Source of the DNA: an uncultured Lactobacillus sp. | GTDB lineage: Bacteria > Bacillota > Bacilli > Lactobacillales > Lactobacillaceae | DNA: 7,061 nucleotides | Assembly (NCBI RefSeq): GCF_902491705.1 | Contig: NZ_CABUIW010000080.1 | Location: 1-7,061, forward strand | Direction: 5' to 3' | Part shown: piece after piece, positions 1-6,247 of the stretch | How positions within the stretch are numbered: the stretch's first letter is position 1 | Layout of the letters: each line of letters starts with the position of its first letter | Translations under genes and position numbers: made by a program | The notes under the pieces: model-generated | What the model was told of the DNA's origin: nothing | The model's database searches: none | The model's input: the letters and a program-made list of their open reading frames with translations, nothing else

Positions 1-40
1 AAAGGTGAATAAAAGCATCGTCATGCTTCTATTCACCTTA
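1..40 (-). terminator. Rho-independent terminator of the surface-protein gene
   Basis: Positions 2-18 pair with 23-39 in a 17-bp stem around a 4-nt loop (19-22). The only non-Watson-Crick position is G-U when transcribed leftward but A-C when transcribed rightward, which favours minus-strand use. In that direction the stem ends in at least TTT at the window edge. It lies about 85 nt beyond the stop codon of the large gene; the U-tract continues outside the window. Confidence 0.75.
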
Positions 41-125
41 TACTTTAGGATGTTTGACAAAGAGCCGTTAATCTTAAGTTTATCTTTGATTAACAGACCT
101 TTTTCATTATCAAATAATCTATGCT

Positions 126-3100
126 TTACTTAATAACCTTAGCATATTTTGCCGGAATCCATTCATTTTCATTACCAATTCTATAGCATAACTGATGGTT
201 AATTCTCTTTTTAGCCCACGTTACATATGTTGCATTATTTTTAATCTTTCTATTAATTTTATGACCATCCCAATCTAGCAAGTTAACAGTTTTAGTTTTA
301 ATTCTTATTTTTACAACATGATGGAATTTAGTTTCTTTCACAAATCTATTTATTGATCTAGTGTTAGATACTGGAAGATAGTATTCATGACCTTTAATTA
401 TTACTTTGTAATACAATACTCCTTTAATCTTCTTAGTACCCTTAACACTATAAATAGAACCTACTCTAACAGTTTTCTTTAACCTCTTTCCTAAAACATT
501 AAATACACTTATTCTATTTTTATCAGCAAAAGAATGGATTATTATTTTCTTATTCTTAGGTGTATTTATTTTATTCGTATCATTAGTTTCATTATTAAGA
601 TTATCATCTTTAATTACCTGTTTATTATCTGGATTCAATAAATTATTTTCTTGTTTAATATCTGAATCTGATGAATTGTTTTCTTGTTCAATACTTGGAA
701 CTGATGAATTGTTTATTTGTTTATTATCTGAATTTGATGAATTATTATCTTCTTTACCATCTAATTTACTTAGTGCTAATTGAATTTCATTTGAAATAAT
801 ATCTATTTCTTTTTGGCTAGGAAAACTCTGTTCTGTTATTAATATTGCTTTTTCAAGAGTATTATTCAACTCTTCTTTTGAGCTAAGACTACTATTCTTG
901 TATTTAACAGTGTCTTTAATTTGATTTGCTTGAATCACATTATTCTTTAGTTTACTAAAATCAACTTTTGTATTTTCGATTTCTGAATAATTTAATTCAA
1001 TTTGATTATTTCCTTGATCATTTTGACCATCTATTTGAATACTCTGTGTAGTATAATCACCAAACCTTGTAATGGTATACGTCTGTCCATTAGGGAAGAA
1101 AATTTCAATTGAATTTTTATCTGTAAATATTTGAAGCTTAATATTAGATTGACCTTTAATACCTGAATTTACAAGATATCCTCCTTCAGAAGATAATCCA
1201 TATTTATAATAATCGGCTGCATTTCCAGATAATTCTTCACTATTTCCTGTAACTTTATAAATACCCGAAACAGGATCGAATGAAATATTTACGTAATCTT
1301 TTCCCTGAGCTATATTAATTATTATTTTTCCTTCATATGGCTGTTTGTTTGCGGTTGAAAATACCATATCATAGTAACTATTAACAGGCTGATTTTTCAA
1401 GACTACTGATGGACCATCCTTTTTAATTGTTTGCTTTACATTAGAATCAGTAACCTTTTCTAGTCCTTTAACAATTGGAATAGATTTAATTATGCCATTT
1501 TGATGAAGAACTAAAGTACGTGGCAAACTATAGGATCCTAATCTTGCAGAAACGTTATTTGCTCCATTAACTTTAATTCCATTTGAAGTATAACTCCAGT
1601 TTCCAATCCATCCCATCGAAATTATACTTTTATCTGGCTTATTAATATCTGCTGAGCCAGAGAAGTTAGCGCCATAATAATCACTACCTTCATCAACTCT
1701 ATGACTTTCATATTCTGGAACAAATAAGCCATTTTCGTCTAAGTGCCCAACTCGGTAATACGTACCTGTTGTTTCACCATATTGGTTTCTTTTACCGCCA
1801 AAGAATATAACTGCTTTGACTATTGCATTTCCATGAGCGTCCTTTTCTATATTTCCATTATCATCTGTAACGTACATAAACCTAACAGCTGGACATTCTA
1901 ATGGAGTATCCGAATTATTAAATCCTGTTAAAACAGATTCACCACCTACTTTAGCAGGTTTATTAGGATCTGGATCAGACTTTACCCAATTGATACCATC
2001 GTCAGAAACATATATACCCAACTTGTCATTTTCTGCACATGCCATATACATTTCTGTCTTGCCATGCCCATTATAATAGAAAACACCAGCATCTCGTTCA
2101 TTATTCGCATCTTTAGATCCTTTAACATAATCAATTACTGGATTTCCATTATTAAGTACATGATCAAACGTTTTACCGCCATCTAAAGAATATACAGCCC
2201 AAATATTTTGCGAATTATCCGATTTCTTCAAACCAGAGAAATATGATATATATGCATCTTTAGGAACGTCCTTAACTATGCCATAAGTATTTTGAACTAT
2301 TGATCCAGTCCACGCCGATTTCCAAGCATTAGTATTATCTTTTAAGTCTACTTTTTTACCATCAGGTCCAAGCATAGAATCTGGTTGTGCTTCTAAAGCA
2401 TTATTTTGTGGAATTTCAAAATGAAGTAGATCTTTTGTAACTTGACGTGACCAATTCTGTCCACTAGTTCCAAATGGATTATCTGCGCCATCAACTGAAT
2501 GTAAGAAATAAAGATTATACTCACCAGTCACAGGATTATAAATAATCGTTTGCAAGTCATTAGACCATCCTTGATCAGTAGTCATATGATAAGCAGATTC
2601 ATGTTCAGTTGATTTATCATTAATCACTCCTGGATTAACTGGTATAGAGTGATCGGGCTGATAAATTGGTGCCAAAGGTTTTTCTTGCTCAGATTTTCCA
2701 TTTTTAAAAATAGGAACATACTTGTTATACAAACCTGTGTTTCCATACTCAATAGCATTTTGTGATGGAGCCCATCTTAAGAAATTATTTTTATCATATT
2801 TTTTGGAATAAACTTGTAGAATATTATTAAAGACAGATTTAGCTTGTTCTAAGCTATCAAAAGTACCGTTCATTTGCATATCAAATAGATCATTTTTGGG
2901 ATCTAAGTGCATTATAAAAGTCCATGGCTGATACAAATTATTTTTGACTTTCATCTTATCATTTAATATAGCATTACCAATAACTAATTTGTCACCACTT
3001 AAAGCAAATATATTATTTTGATCGGTCCCTAAATTATTAACATTCCAATTTGAAAGATCCAAATAGTGCAAGTTTGTAGTACCGGCAAACATTGATCCCA

Positions 3101-5291
3101 TATAACGAACATTGTTAACTTTCCATTTTGAAAGATTTAAGTTTGTTAATGATTTATCATTTTGAAACATTCCAGTCATAGTTTCAACATGTTGCATATT
3201 CCAATTTGTTGTATCCAATTGATGTAATTTATAACAATTGTTAAACATATTATCAGCATGAATTGCATTATTTAAATTCCAGTTTGTTGTATCTAGAGAC
3301 TTTAATGATGAGCAATTTTGAAACATTGCTTGTACTTCTCTAGCATTTTGTAAATTCCAACTACCAGTATTAACTTTTTCAAGAGAAGAACAGCCCTCAA
3401 AAATATGCTGAATATTAGTGACTTTTGAAAGATCCCATTTTGTTGTATCACCGATATCTGTTAATTTTTTATCATTTACAAAGGCATAACAAATATTATC
3501 AATATTTTGCAATCCCCAATTTGTTGTGTTTACCTTTTGCAAATTAGAACAAGTATCAAAAATACTTTGCATATTCGTTGCTTTATTTAAATTCCAATTT
3601 GTTGTATCTAGATATACTAATTTACCAGCATGGAAAAACATAAATTGTAATGCTTCCGCATTATTTAGCCCCCAATTTGTCGTATTTAGTTTTTCCAAAG
3701 ATTCACAAGATTGAAACATACCATCTGCAAATCTAACCTTACTTAAGTTCCAATTTGTTGTATCACCTATACTTATTAAACTTTTATCGTTTCTAAAAGC
3801 ATTGGTAATAAATGTACAATTTTGAAGGCCCCAATGACTAGAATCAATTTGTTTTAATGATGAGCAACCATCAAAAATACCTGCAACTTCTAAAGCTTTT
3901 TCAAAATTCCATTTTGCTTTTCCAATAGAAACTAAGTTATTATCATTTAAAAATACATTGTTTGCATGTTGAATATTGCTCGTATCCCAATTACTTAAGT
4001 CTATTGATTTTAGTGCTTTATTATTTGCAAACATAGCCTCTATACTTGTTGCAGAGGTAATATTCCATTTTGAAACATCAATATTAGATAAACTGTCACA
4101 TCCATCAAACATTGATCTAAAATCTTTTACCTTTTCTGGATTCCAATTTGTCAAATTTAAGTTTATTAAGTTATTATCTCCATGGAACATAAATGTCATA
4201 TCCGTGGCATTCGAAACATTAATATTTGAAGCATTTATATCTTTTATATCATGATCGTTTTCAAATAAGGCATGAAAATTTTTAATATTTGTGGTATCCA
4301 AGCCTCTCAAATCCGCTTTGGTCAATTTCGAATTACTAAATACTCCATTCCAATCATCATTAGCCGCTATTATATGACCGTCTCCATTATTAGAAAACGT
4401 TATTTTTAAAGTCTTATTCTTATCAAAAATATTATTTAATGATTGTGCTGTAATATAAGCTTTACCATTTTTACTAATAATATTTGCATGAGCAAAATCA
4501 ATATTATTCGGAATTATAATATCTGTTTTATCACCAATATAATCATTAATTGAGACATTTCCGTCAGGGTTAACTTCATATTTCCATTTTGAAAAATCAA
4601 TGCCAGTTCCCTTATCATTTGTTTTTTTATCAGATAATACTTTTAAATCTTTTGTAATATTTTTTTCTTCTTGAATATTATTTACTTTAACAACTTGTCG
4701 TTCTAATGTATTTTTATTTGGTTGACTCTCTGTATCATTTTCGCCTTTATTATCATTAATTTCTAAATTAGTCTTAGATTCTACAACTTTTAATTGTGGA
4801 TTTGTTTTATTCGTAGTGTCAGCCAATGTGTCAATTGAACCTTTTACTGTAGATGTATTGTTTTTTTCAAGTTCAACTTTATTTTCATTTTGTTTTTCAA
4901 TTTTAGCTTGAGGACTTGCTTCATTTACAGTATCAGTTGAACTTTTAACAGTAAATGCATTGTTTTTCTCAGATTCAACTTTATTTTCATTTTGCTTTTC
5001 AACTTTGGATTGGGAATTTGTTTTATTTGTTGTATTAGATAATGTGTCAATTGAACCTTTTACAGTAGATGTATTGTTTTTTTTAAGTTCAACTTTATTT
5101 TCATTTTGTTTTTCAATCTTAGTTTGAGGACTTGATTCATTCACAGTATCAGCAAATGTATTAGTTGAAGAAACGCCTAAAAACAAAGCAGTACCTAAAA
5201 GAACACTTGTCAACCCAACTGTTAACTTACGCAATGCAAAATGATTTTCTCTTTTTGCCATATTTTCATAAAGAGAATCTTTTTTATTCAT
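126..5291 (-). CDS. Giant cell-surface GH32 fructan hydrolase with BspA-like LRR array and SLAP wall anchor
   Basis: Residues are numbered from the ATG at 5291 (1721 aa). Seen in order: a basic N-terminus with a YSIRK-like motif (FALRK, 18-22) and hydrophobic GLTSVLLG core, with likely cleavage after Ala47; charged tandem repeats (48-169); a BspA-type cap (about 230-275); 17 LRR units of 26 aa (331-775); a GH32 beta-propeller (about 895-1260) plus beta-sandwich (about 1275-1435); a FIVAR-like helical segment (1445-1511); an Asn/Ser linker; and two SLAP repeats (about 1583-1645 and 1659-1721). Expected GH32 catalytic residues are present: nucleophile Asp912 (WSND), transition-state Asp1067 (RDA) and acid/base Glu1132 (ECP). 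MGWIGNW and LPR motifs also fit GH32. Family knowledge says such enzymes hydrolyse beta-fructans such as levan, inulin or fructo-oligosaccharides; exact linkage and endo/exo mode cannot be read here. No LPXTG motif is present, so wall attachment is probably non-covalent through SLAP. The LRR array may bind host or polysaccharide ligands (inference). It is monocistronic, with its own terminator. The fusion is unusual. Confidence 0.9.
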   Translation of the reverse strand: MNKKDSLYENMAKRENHFALRKLTVGLTSVLLGTALFLGVSSTNTFADTVNESSPQTKIEKQNENKVELKKNNTSTVKGSIDTLSNTTNKTNSQSKVEKQNENKVESEKNNAFTVKSSTDTVNEASPQAKIEKQNENKVELEKNNTSTVKGSIDTLADTTNKTNPQLKVVESKTNLEINDNKGENDTESQPNKNTLERQVVKVNNIQEEKNITKDLKVLSDKKTNDKGTGIDFSKWKYEVNPDGNVSINDYIGDKTDIIIPNNIDFAHANIISKNGKAYITAQSLNNIFDKNKTLKITFSNNGDGHIIAANDDWNGVFSNSKLTKADLRGLDTTNIKNFHALFENDHDIKDINASNINVSNATDMTFMFHGDNNLINLNLTNWNPEKVKDFRSMFDGCDSLSNIDVSKWNITSATSIEAMFANNKALKSIDLSNWDTSNIQHANNVFLNDNNLVSIGKAKWNFEKALEVAGIFDGCSSLKQIDSSHWGLQNCTFITNAFRNDKSLISIGDTTNWNLSKVRFADGMFQSCESLEKLNTTNWGLNNAEALQFMFFHAGKLVYLDTTNWNLNKATNMQSIFDTCSNLQKVNTTNWGLQNIDNICYAFVNDKKLTDIGDTTKWDLSKVTNIQHIFEGCSSLEKVNTGSWNLQNAREVQAMFQNCSSLKSLDTTNWNLNNAIHADNMFNNCYKLHQLDTTNWNMQHVETMTGMFQNDKSLTNLNLSKWKVNNVRYMGSMFAGTTNLHYLDLSNWNVNNLGTDQNNIFALSGDKLVIGNAILNDKMKVKNNLYQPWTFIMHLDPKNDLFDMQMNGTFDSLEQAKSVFNNILQVYSKKYDKNNFLRWAPSQNAIEYGNTGLYNKYVPIFKNGKSEQEKPLAPIYQPDHSIPVNPGVINDKSTEHESAYHMTTDQGWSNDLQTIIYNPVTGEYNLYFLHSVDGADNPFGTSGQNWSRQVTKDLLHFEIPQNNALEAQPDSMLGPDGKKVDLKDNTNAWKSAWTGSIVQNTYGIVKDVPKDAYISYFSGLKKSDNSQNIWAVYSLDGGKTFDHVLNNGNPVIDYVKGSKDANNERDAGVFYYNGHGKTEMYMACAENDKLGIYVSDDGINWVKSDPDPNKPAKVGGESVLTGFNNSDTPLECPAVRFMYVTDDNGNIEKDAHGNAIVKAVIFFGGKRNQYGETTGTYYRVGHLDENGLFVPEYESHRVDEGSDYYGANFSGSADINKPDKSIISMGWIGNWSYTSNGIKVNGANNVSARLGSYSLPRTLVLHQNGIIKSIPIVKGLEKVTDSNVKQTIKKDGPSVVLKNQPVNSYYDMVFSTANKQPYEGKIIINIAQGKDYVNISFDPVSGIYKVTGNSEELSGNAADYYKYGLSSEGGYLVNSGIKGQSNIKLQIFTDKNSIEIFFPNGQTYTITRFGDYTTQSIQIDGQNDQGNNQIELNYSEIENTKVDFSKLKNNVIQANQIKDTVKYKNSSLSSKEELNNTLEKAILITEQSFPSQKEIDIISNEIQLALSKLDGKEDNNSSNSDNKQINNSSVPSIEQENNSSDSDIKQENNLLNPDNKQVIKDDNLNNETNDTNKINTPKNKKIIIHSFADKNRISVFNVLGKRLKKTVRVGSIYSVKGTKKIKGVLYYKVIIKGHEYYLPVSNTRSINRFVKETKFHHVVKIRIKTKTVNLLDWDGHKINRKIKNNATYVTWAKKRINHQLCYRIGNENEWIPAKYAKVIK
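615..746 (-). repeat. Four 11-aa (33-bp) repeats in the linker before the SLAP region
   Basis: Residues 1516-1559 read as four tandem 11-mers: NNSSNSDNKQI, NNSSVPSIEQE, NNSSDSDIKQE and NNLLNPDNKQV. The composition is Asn/Ser/Asp/Gln-rich with no hydrophobic core, as expected for a flexible spacer between the catalytic part and the wall-binding SLAP repeats. Confidence 0.75.
2967..4301 (-). repeat. Array of 17 BspA-like 26-residue leucine-rich repeats
   Basis: Residues 331-775 contain 17 units of the form W-N-x5-7-aliphatic-x-x-MF-x-G-C-x-S-L-x-x-(L/I)-D-x-(T/S)-N. Trp occupies the same position in 15 consecutive units (residues 383, 409, 435, 461, 487, 514, 540, 566, 592, 619, 645, 671, 697, 723, 749), giving a strict 26-aa period with two 27-aa units carrying an IGDTT variant. 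This is the DUF285/bacterial surface 26-residue repeat type, which forms LRR solenoids in BspA-like adhesins. The ligand is unknown. Confidence 0.9.
4785..5150 (-). repeat. 72-aa (216-bp) tandem repeat in the N-terminal region of the surface protein
   Basis: Residues 48-169 consist of the modules A-B-A'-B', where A (DTVNE.SPQ..., 34 aa) and B (DTL..TTNKTN..., 38 aa) together form a 72-residue unit present almost twice. The second B is truncated after 16 residues. Both modules share a core K(I/V)EKQNENKVE..KNN, seen three times. The region is Lys/Glu/Asn-rich, without hydrophobic core positions, and is probably an extended stalk or coiled wall-spanning segment. A run of eight A on the coding strand (5077-5084) sits in the first unit. 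Confidence 0.85.
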
Positions 5292-5299
5292 ATTGAATG

Positions 5300-5304
5300 C
5301 CTCC
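5300..5304 (-). promoter_or_regulatory. Ribosome binding site that fixes the start of the surface protein
   Basis: On the minus strand GGAGG lies 8 nt before the ATG at 5291. An in-frame upstream ATG at 5306 overlaps this GGAGG itself and has no Shine-Dalgarno sequence of its own. The start at 5291 (protein beginning MNKKDSLYEN) is therefore preferred, shortening the longest reading frame by five residues. Confidence 0.8.
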
Positions 5305-5326
5305 ATAAAACGTTACGTGATAATAA

Positions 5327-5340
5327 TATAAGCGCTTACA
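5327..5340 (-). promoter_or_regulatory. cre site (CcpA operator) upstream of the GH32 gene
   Basis: The minus strand reads TGTAAGCGCTTATA, which matches the catabolite-responsive element consensus TGWAANCGNTNWCA at all but one position (T for C at position 13). The core TAAGCGCTTA is a perfect palindrome. It lies 35-48 bp upstream of the preferred start codon, overlapping or just downstream of the likely promoter, where CcpA binding normally represses. Glucose repression of a fructan hydrolase is the expected logic. It is over 100 bp from the deoC -35 box, so an effect on deoC is less likely. Confidence 0.75.
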
Positions 5341-5359
5341 ACTGAAATGCTACATCTTT

Positions 5360-5389
5360 ATCCTATGAAGAAATAGTGTCATTTGTCAC
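5360..5389 (-). promoter_or_regulatory. Candidate promoter of the GH32 surface-protein gene
   Basis: On the minus strand GTGACA (5389-5384) is followed after 18 nt by TAGGAT (5365-5360), which would start transcription just upstream of the cre site. An alternative is ATGACA (5430-5425), 17 nt, TATGTA (5407-5402), giving a leader of about 100 nt. AT-rich TATATT/TATTAT boxes at 5330-5320 also exist but lack a good -35. None is a strong consensus, so the exact promoter is uncertain. Confidence 0.3.
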
Positions 5390-5431
5390 ATTTTTTAATA
5401 TTACATAGAATTAGTTTTTATTTTTGTCATC

Positions 5432-5499
5432 ACATAACCATCTTGACAGTTACATAAAATGCTCTATTATTAATTATGTAGGTATTATGTAATAACATA
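5432..5499. promoter_or_regulatory. Putative operator repeats around the deoC promoter
   Basis: ACATAA occurs at 5432-5437 and 5452-5457, and its complement TTATGT at 5474-5479 and 5485-5490. Centre-to-centre spacings are 20, 22 and 11 bp, close to multiples of a helical turn. The last copy belongs to an inverted repeat, TATGT-AATA-ACATA (5486-5499), just after the predicted transcription start. GntR-family operators often contain a GT...AC core, and this repeat carries GT-N4-AC, so autoregulation by the downstream GntR protein is plausible. The region is AT-rich and chance repeats are possible. Confidence 0.45.
5443..5470 (+). promoter_or_regulatory. deoC promoter
   Basis: TTGACA at 5443-5448 and TATTAT at 5465-5470 are separated by 16 bp, a near-consensus vegetative (sigma-A) promoter. 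The predicted start near 5477 gives a leader of about 40 nt before the deoC ATG. ACATAA/TTATGT motifs lie in the spacer and just downstream, suggesting repressor control. Confidence 0.7.
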
Positions 5500-5518
5500 T
5501 TAAAAAGAGGACTTAATT

Positions 5519-6226
5519 ATGAAATACACTTTAGATGATTTTGCTCGTTTGATTGACCATACTAATTTACATGCAGACGCTACTCACGAAGACATGAAGA
5601 AGCTTTGTGATGAAGCCAAAAAATATCATTTTAAGATGGTAGCCATTAACCAAGTTCAATCTAAGTTCTGTTCTGAACAACTTAAAGGTACTGACATCGA
5701 TACTGGTGCCGCTATTGCCTTCCCTTTAGGACAACAAACCATTGAATCTAAAGTCTTTGATACCAAAGACGCAATTAAAAACGGTGCTAACGAAATTGAC
5801 TACGTTATCAACATCACCGAATTAAAAGCCAAGAATTACGACTACATCAAACGTGAAATGACCGAAATGGTTGAAACCTGCCACCAAAATCATGTCCCTT
5901 GCAAAGTAATTTTTGAAAACTGCTACTTAACTAAGGACGAAATCAAAAAGATGGCTGAAATTGCCAAGGAAGTAAAACCTGACTACATCAAGACATCTAC
6001 CGGTTTTGGAACTTCCGGTGCTAAAGTAGAAGACGTTAAGCTAATGAAGTCAATTGTTGGTGATAGTGTTCAAGTTAAGGCTGCAGGTGGCATCAGAAAT
6101 AGTGATGACTTTTTAGCTTTAATTAGAGCTGGTGCCACTAGAATTGGTTGCAGTGCCGGTGTTAAAATTATTGAAGCATTAAAGCAAAGAATGAAAGACG
6201 ATCACGTTGATTACATTGAAATTTAA
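5519..6226 (+). CDS. deoC: Deoxyribose-phosphate aldolase
   Basis: Class I aldolase of 235 aa, cytoplasmic, converting 2-deoxy-D-ribose 5-phosphate to acetaldehyde and D-glyceraldehyde 3-phosphate, the last step of deoxynucleoside salvage. Visible motifs: LIDHTNL near the N-terminus; NEIDYVINI with Asp94 in the position of the catalytic aspartate; VIFENCYLT; YIKTSTGFG with Lys158 as the Schiff-base lysine; VKAAGGIR with Lys187 as the second active-site lysine; and a C-terminal GCSAGVKII phosphate-binding loop. Length fits the short bacterial DeoC type. AGAGGA (5506-5511) stands 7 nt before the ATG. It is the first gene of a likely operon with the GntR regulator 21 bp downstream, under a near-consensus promoter. 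No other deo genes (phosphopentomutase, nucleoside phosphorylases) are in the window. Its codons look less AT-biased than those of the surface gene. Confidence 0.96.
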   Translation: MKYTLDDFARLIDHTNLHADATHEDMKKLCDEAKKYHFKMVAINQVQSKFCSEQLKGTDIDTGAAIAFPLGQQTIESKVFDTKDAIKNGANEIDYVINITELKAKNYDYIKREMTEMVETCHQNHVPCKVIFENCYLTKDEIKKMAEIAKEVKPDYIKTSTGFGTSGAKVEDVKLMKSIVGDSVQVKAAGGIRNSDDFLALIRAGATRIGCSAGVKIIEALKQRMKDDHVDYIEI

Positions 6227-6247
6227 CTAAGAAAAGAGGAACACACC

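Noticed and set aside
54..59. TTGACA resembling a plus-strand -35 box beside the left terminator
   Set aside because: No acceptable -10 at 16-18 bp, and the only gene downstream on that strand is over 5 kb away.
67..94. Inverted repeat GTTAATC / GATTAAC between the large gene and its terminator
   Set aside because: Only 7 bp, AT-rich, with a 14-nt loop and no adjacent T-tract; the hairpin at 2-39 is a far better terminator.
3526..3714. Open frame of 62 codons on the plus strand inside the LRR region
   Set aside because: It lies antisense to the repeat array, has no ribosome binding site or recognisable domain, and is composed of complemented repeat sequence.
3200..3830. Regularly spaced DNA repeats suggesting a CRISPR array
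   Set aside because: The 78-bp periodicity is the coding period of 26-residue protein repeats in an intact frame; there are no invariant repeats with unique spacers.
3976..4254. Open frame of 92 codons on the plus strand inside the LRR region
   Set aside because: Antisense shadow of the large gene; its hydrophobic look comes from complementing Asn/Lys-rich codons, and the period follows the LRR units.
5377..5388. Direct repeat TGTCA-TT-TGTCA in the divergent region as a regulator site
   Set aside because: Short and matched to no known operator I can name; one copy is part of a candidate -35 box, so it may be promoter sequence or chance.
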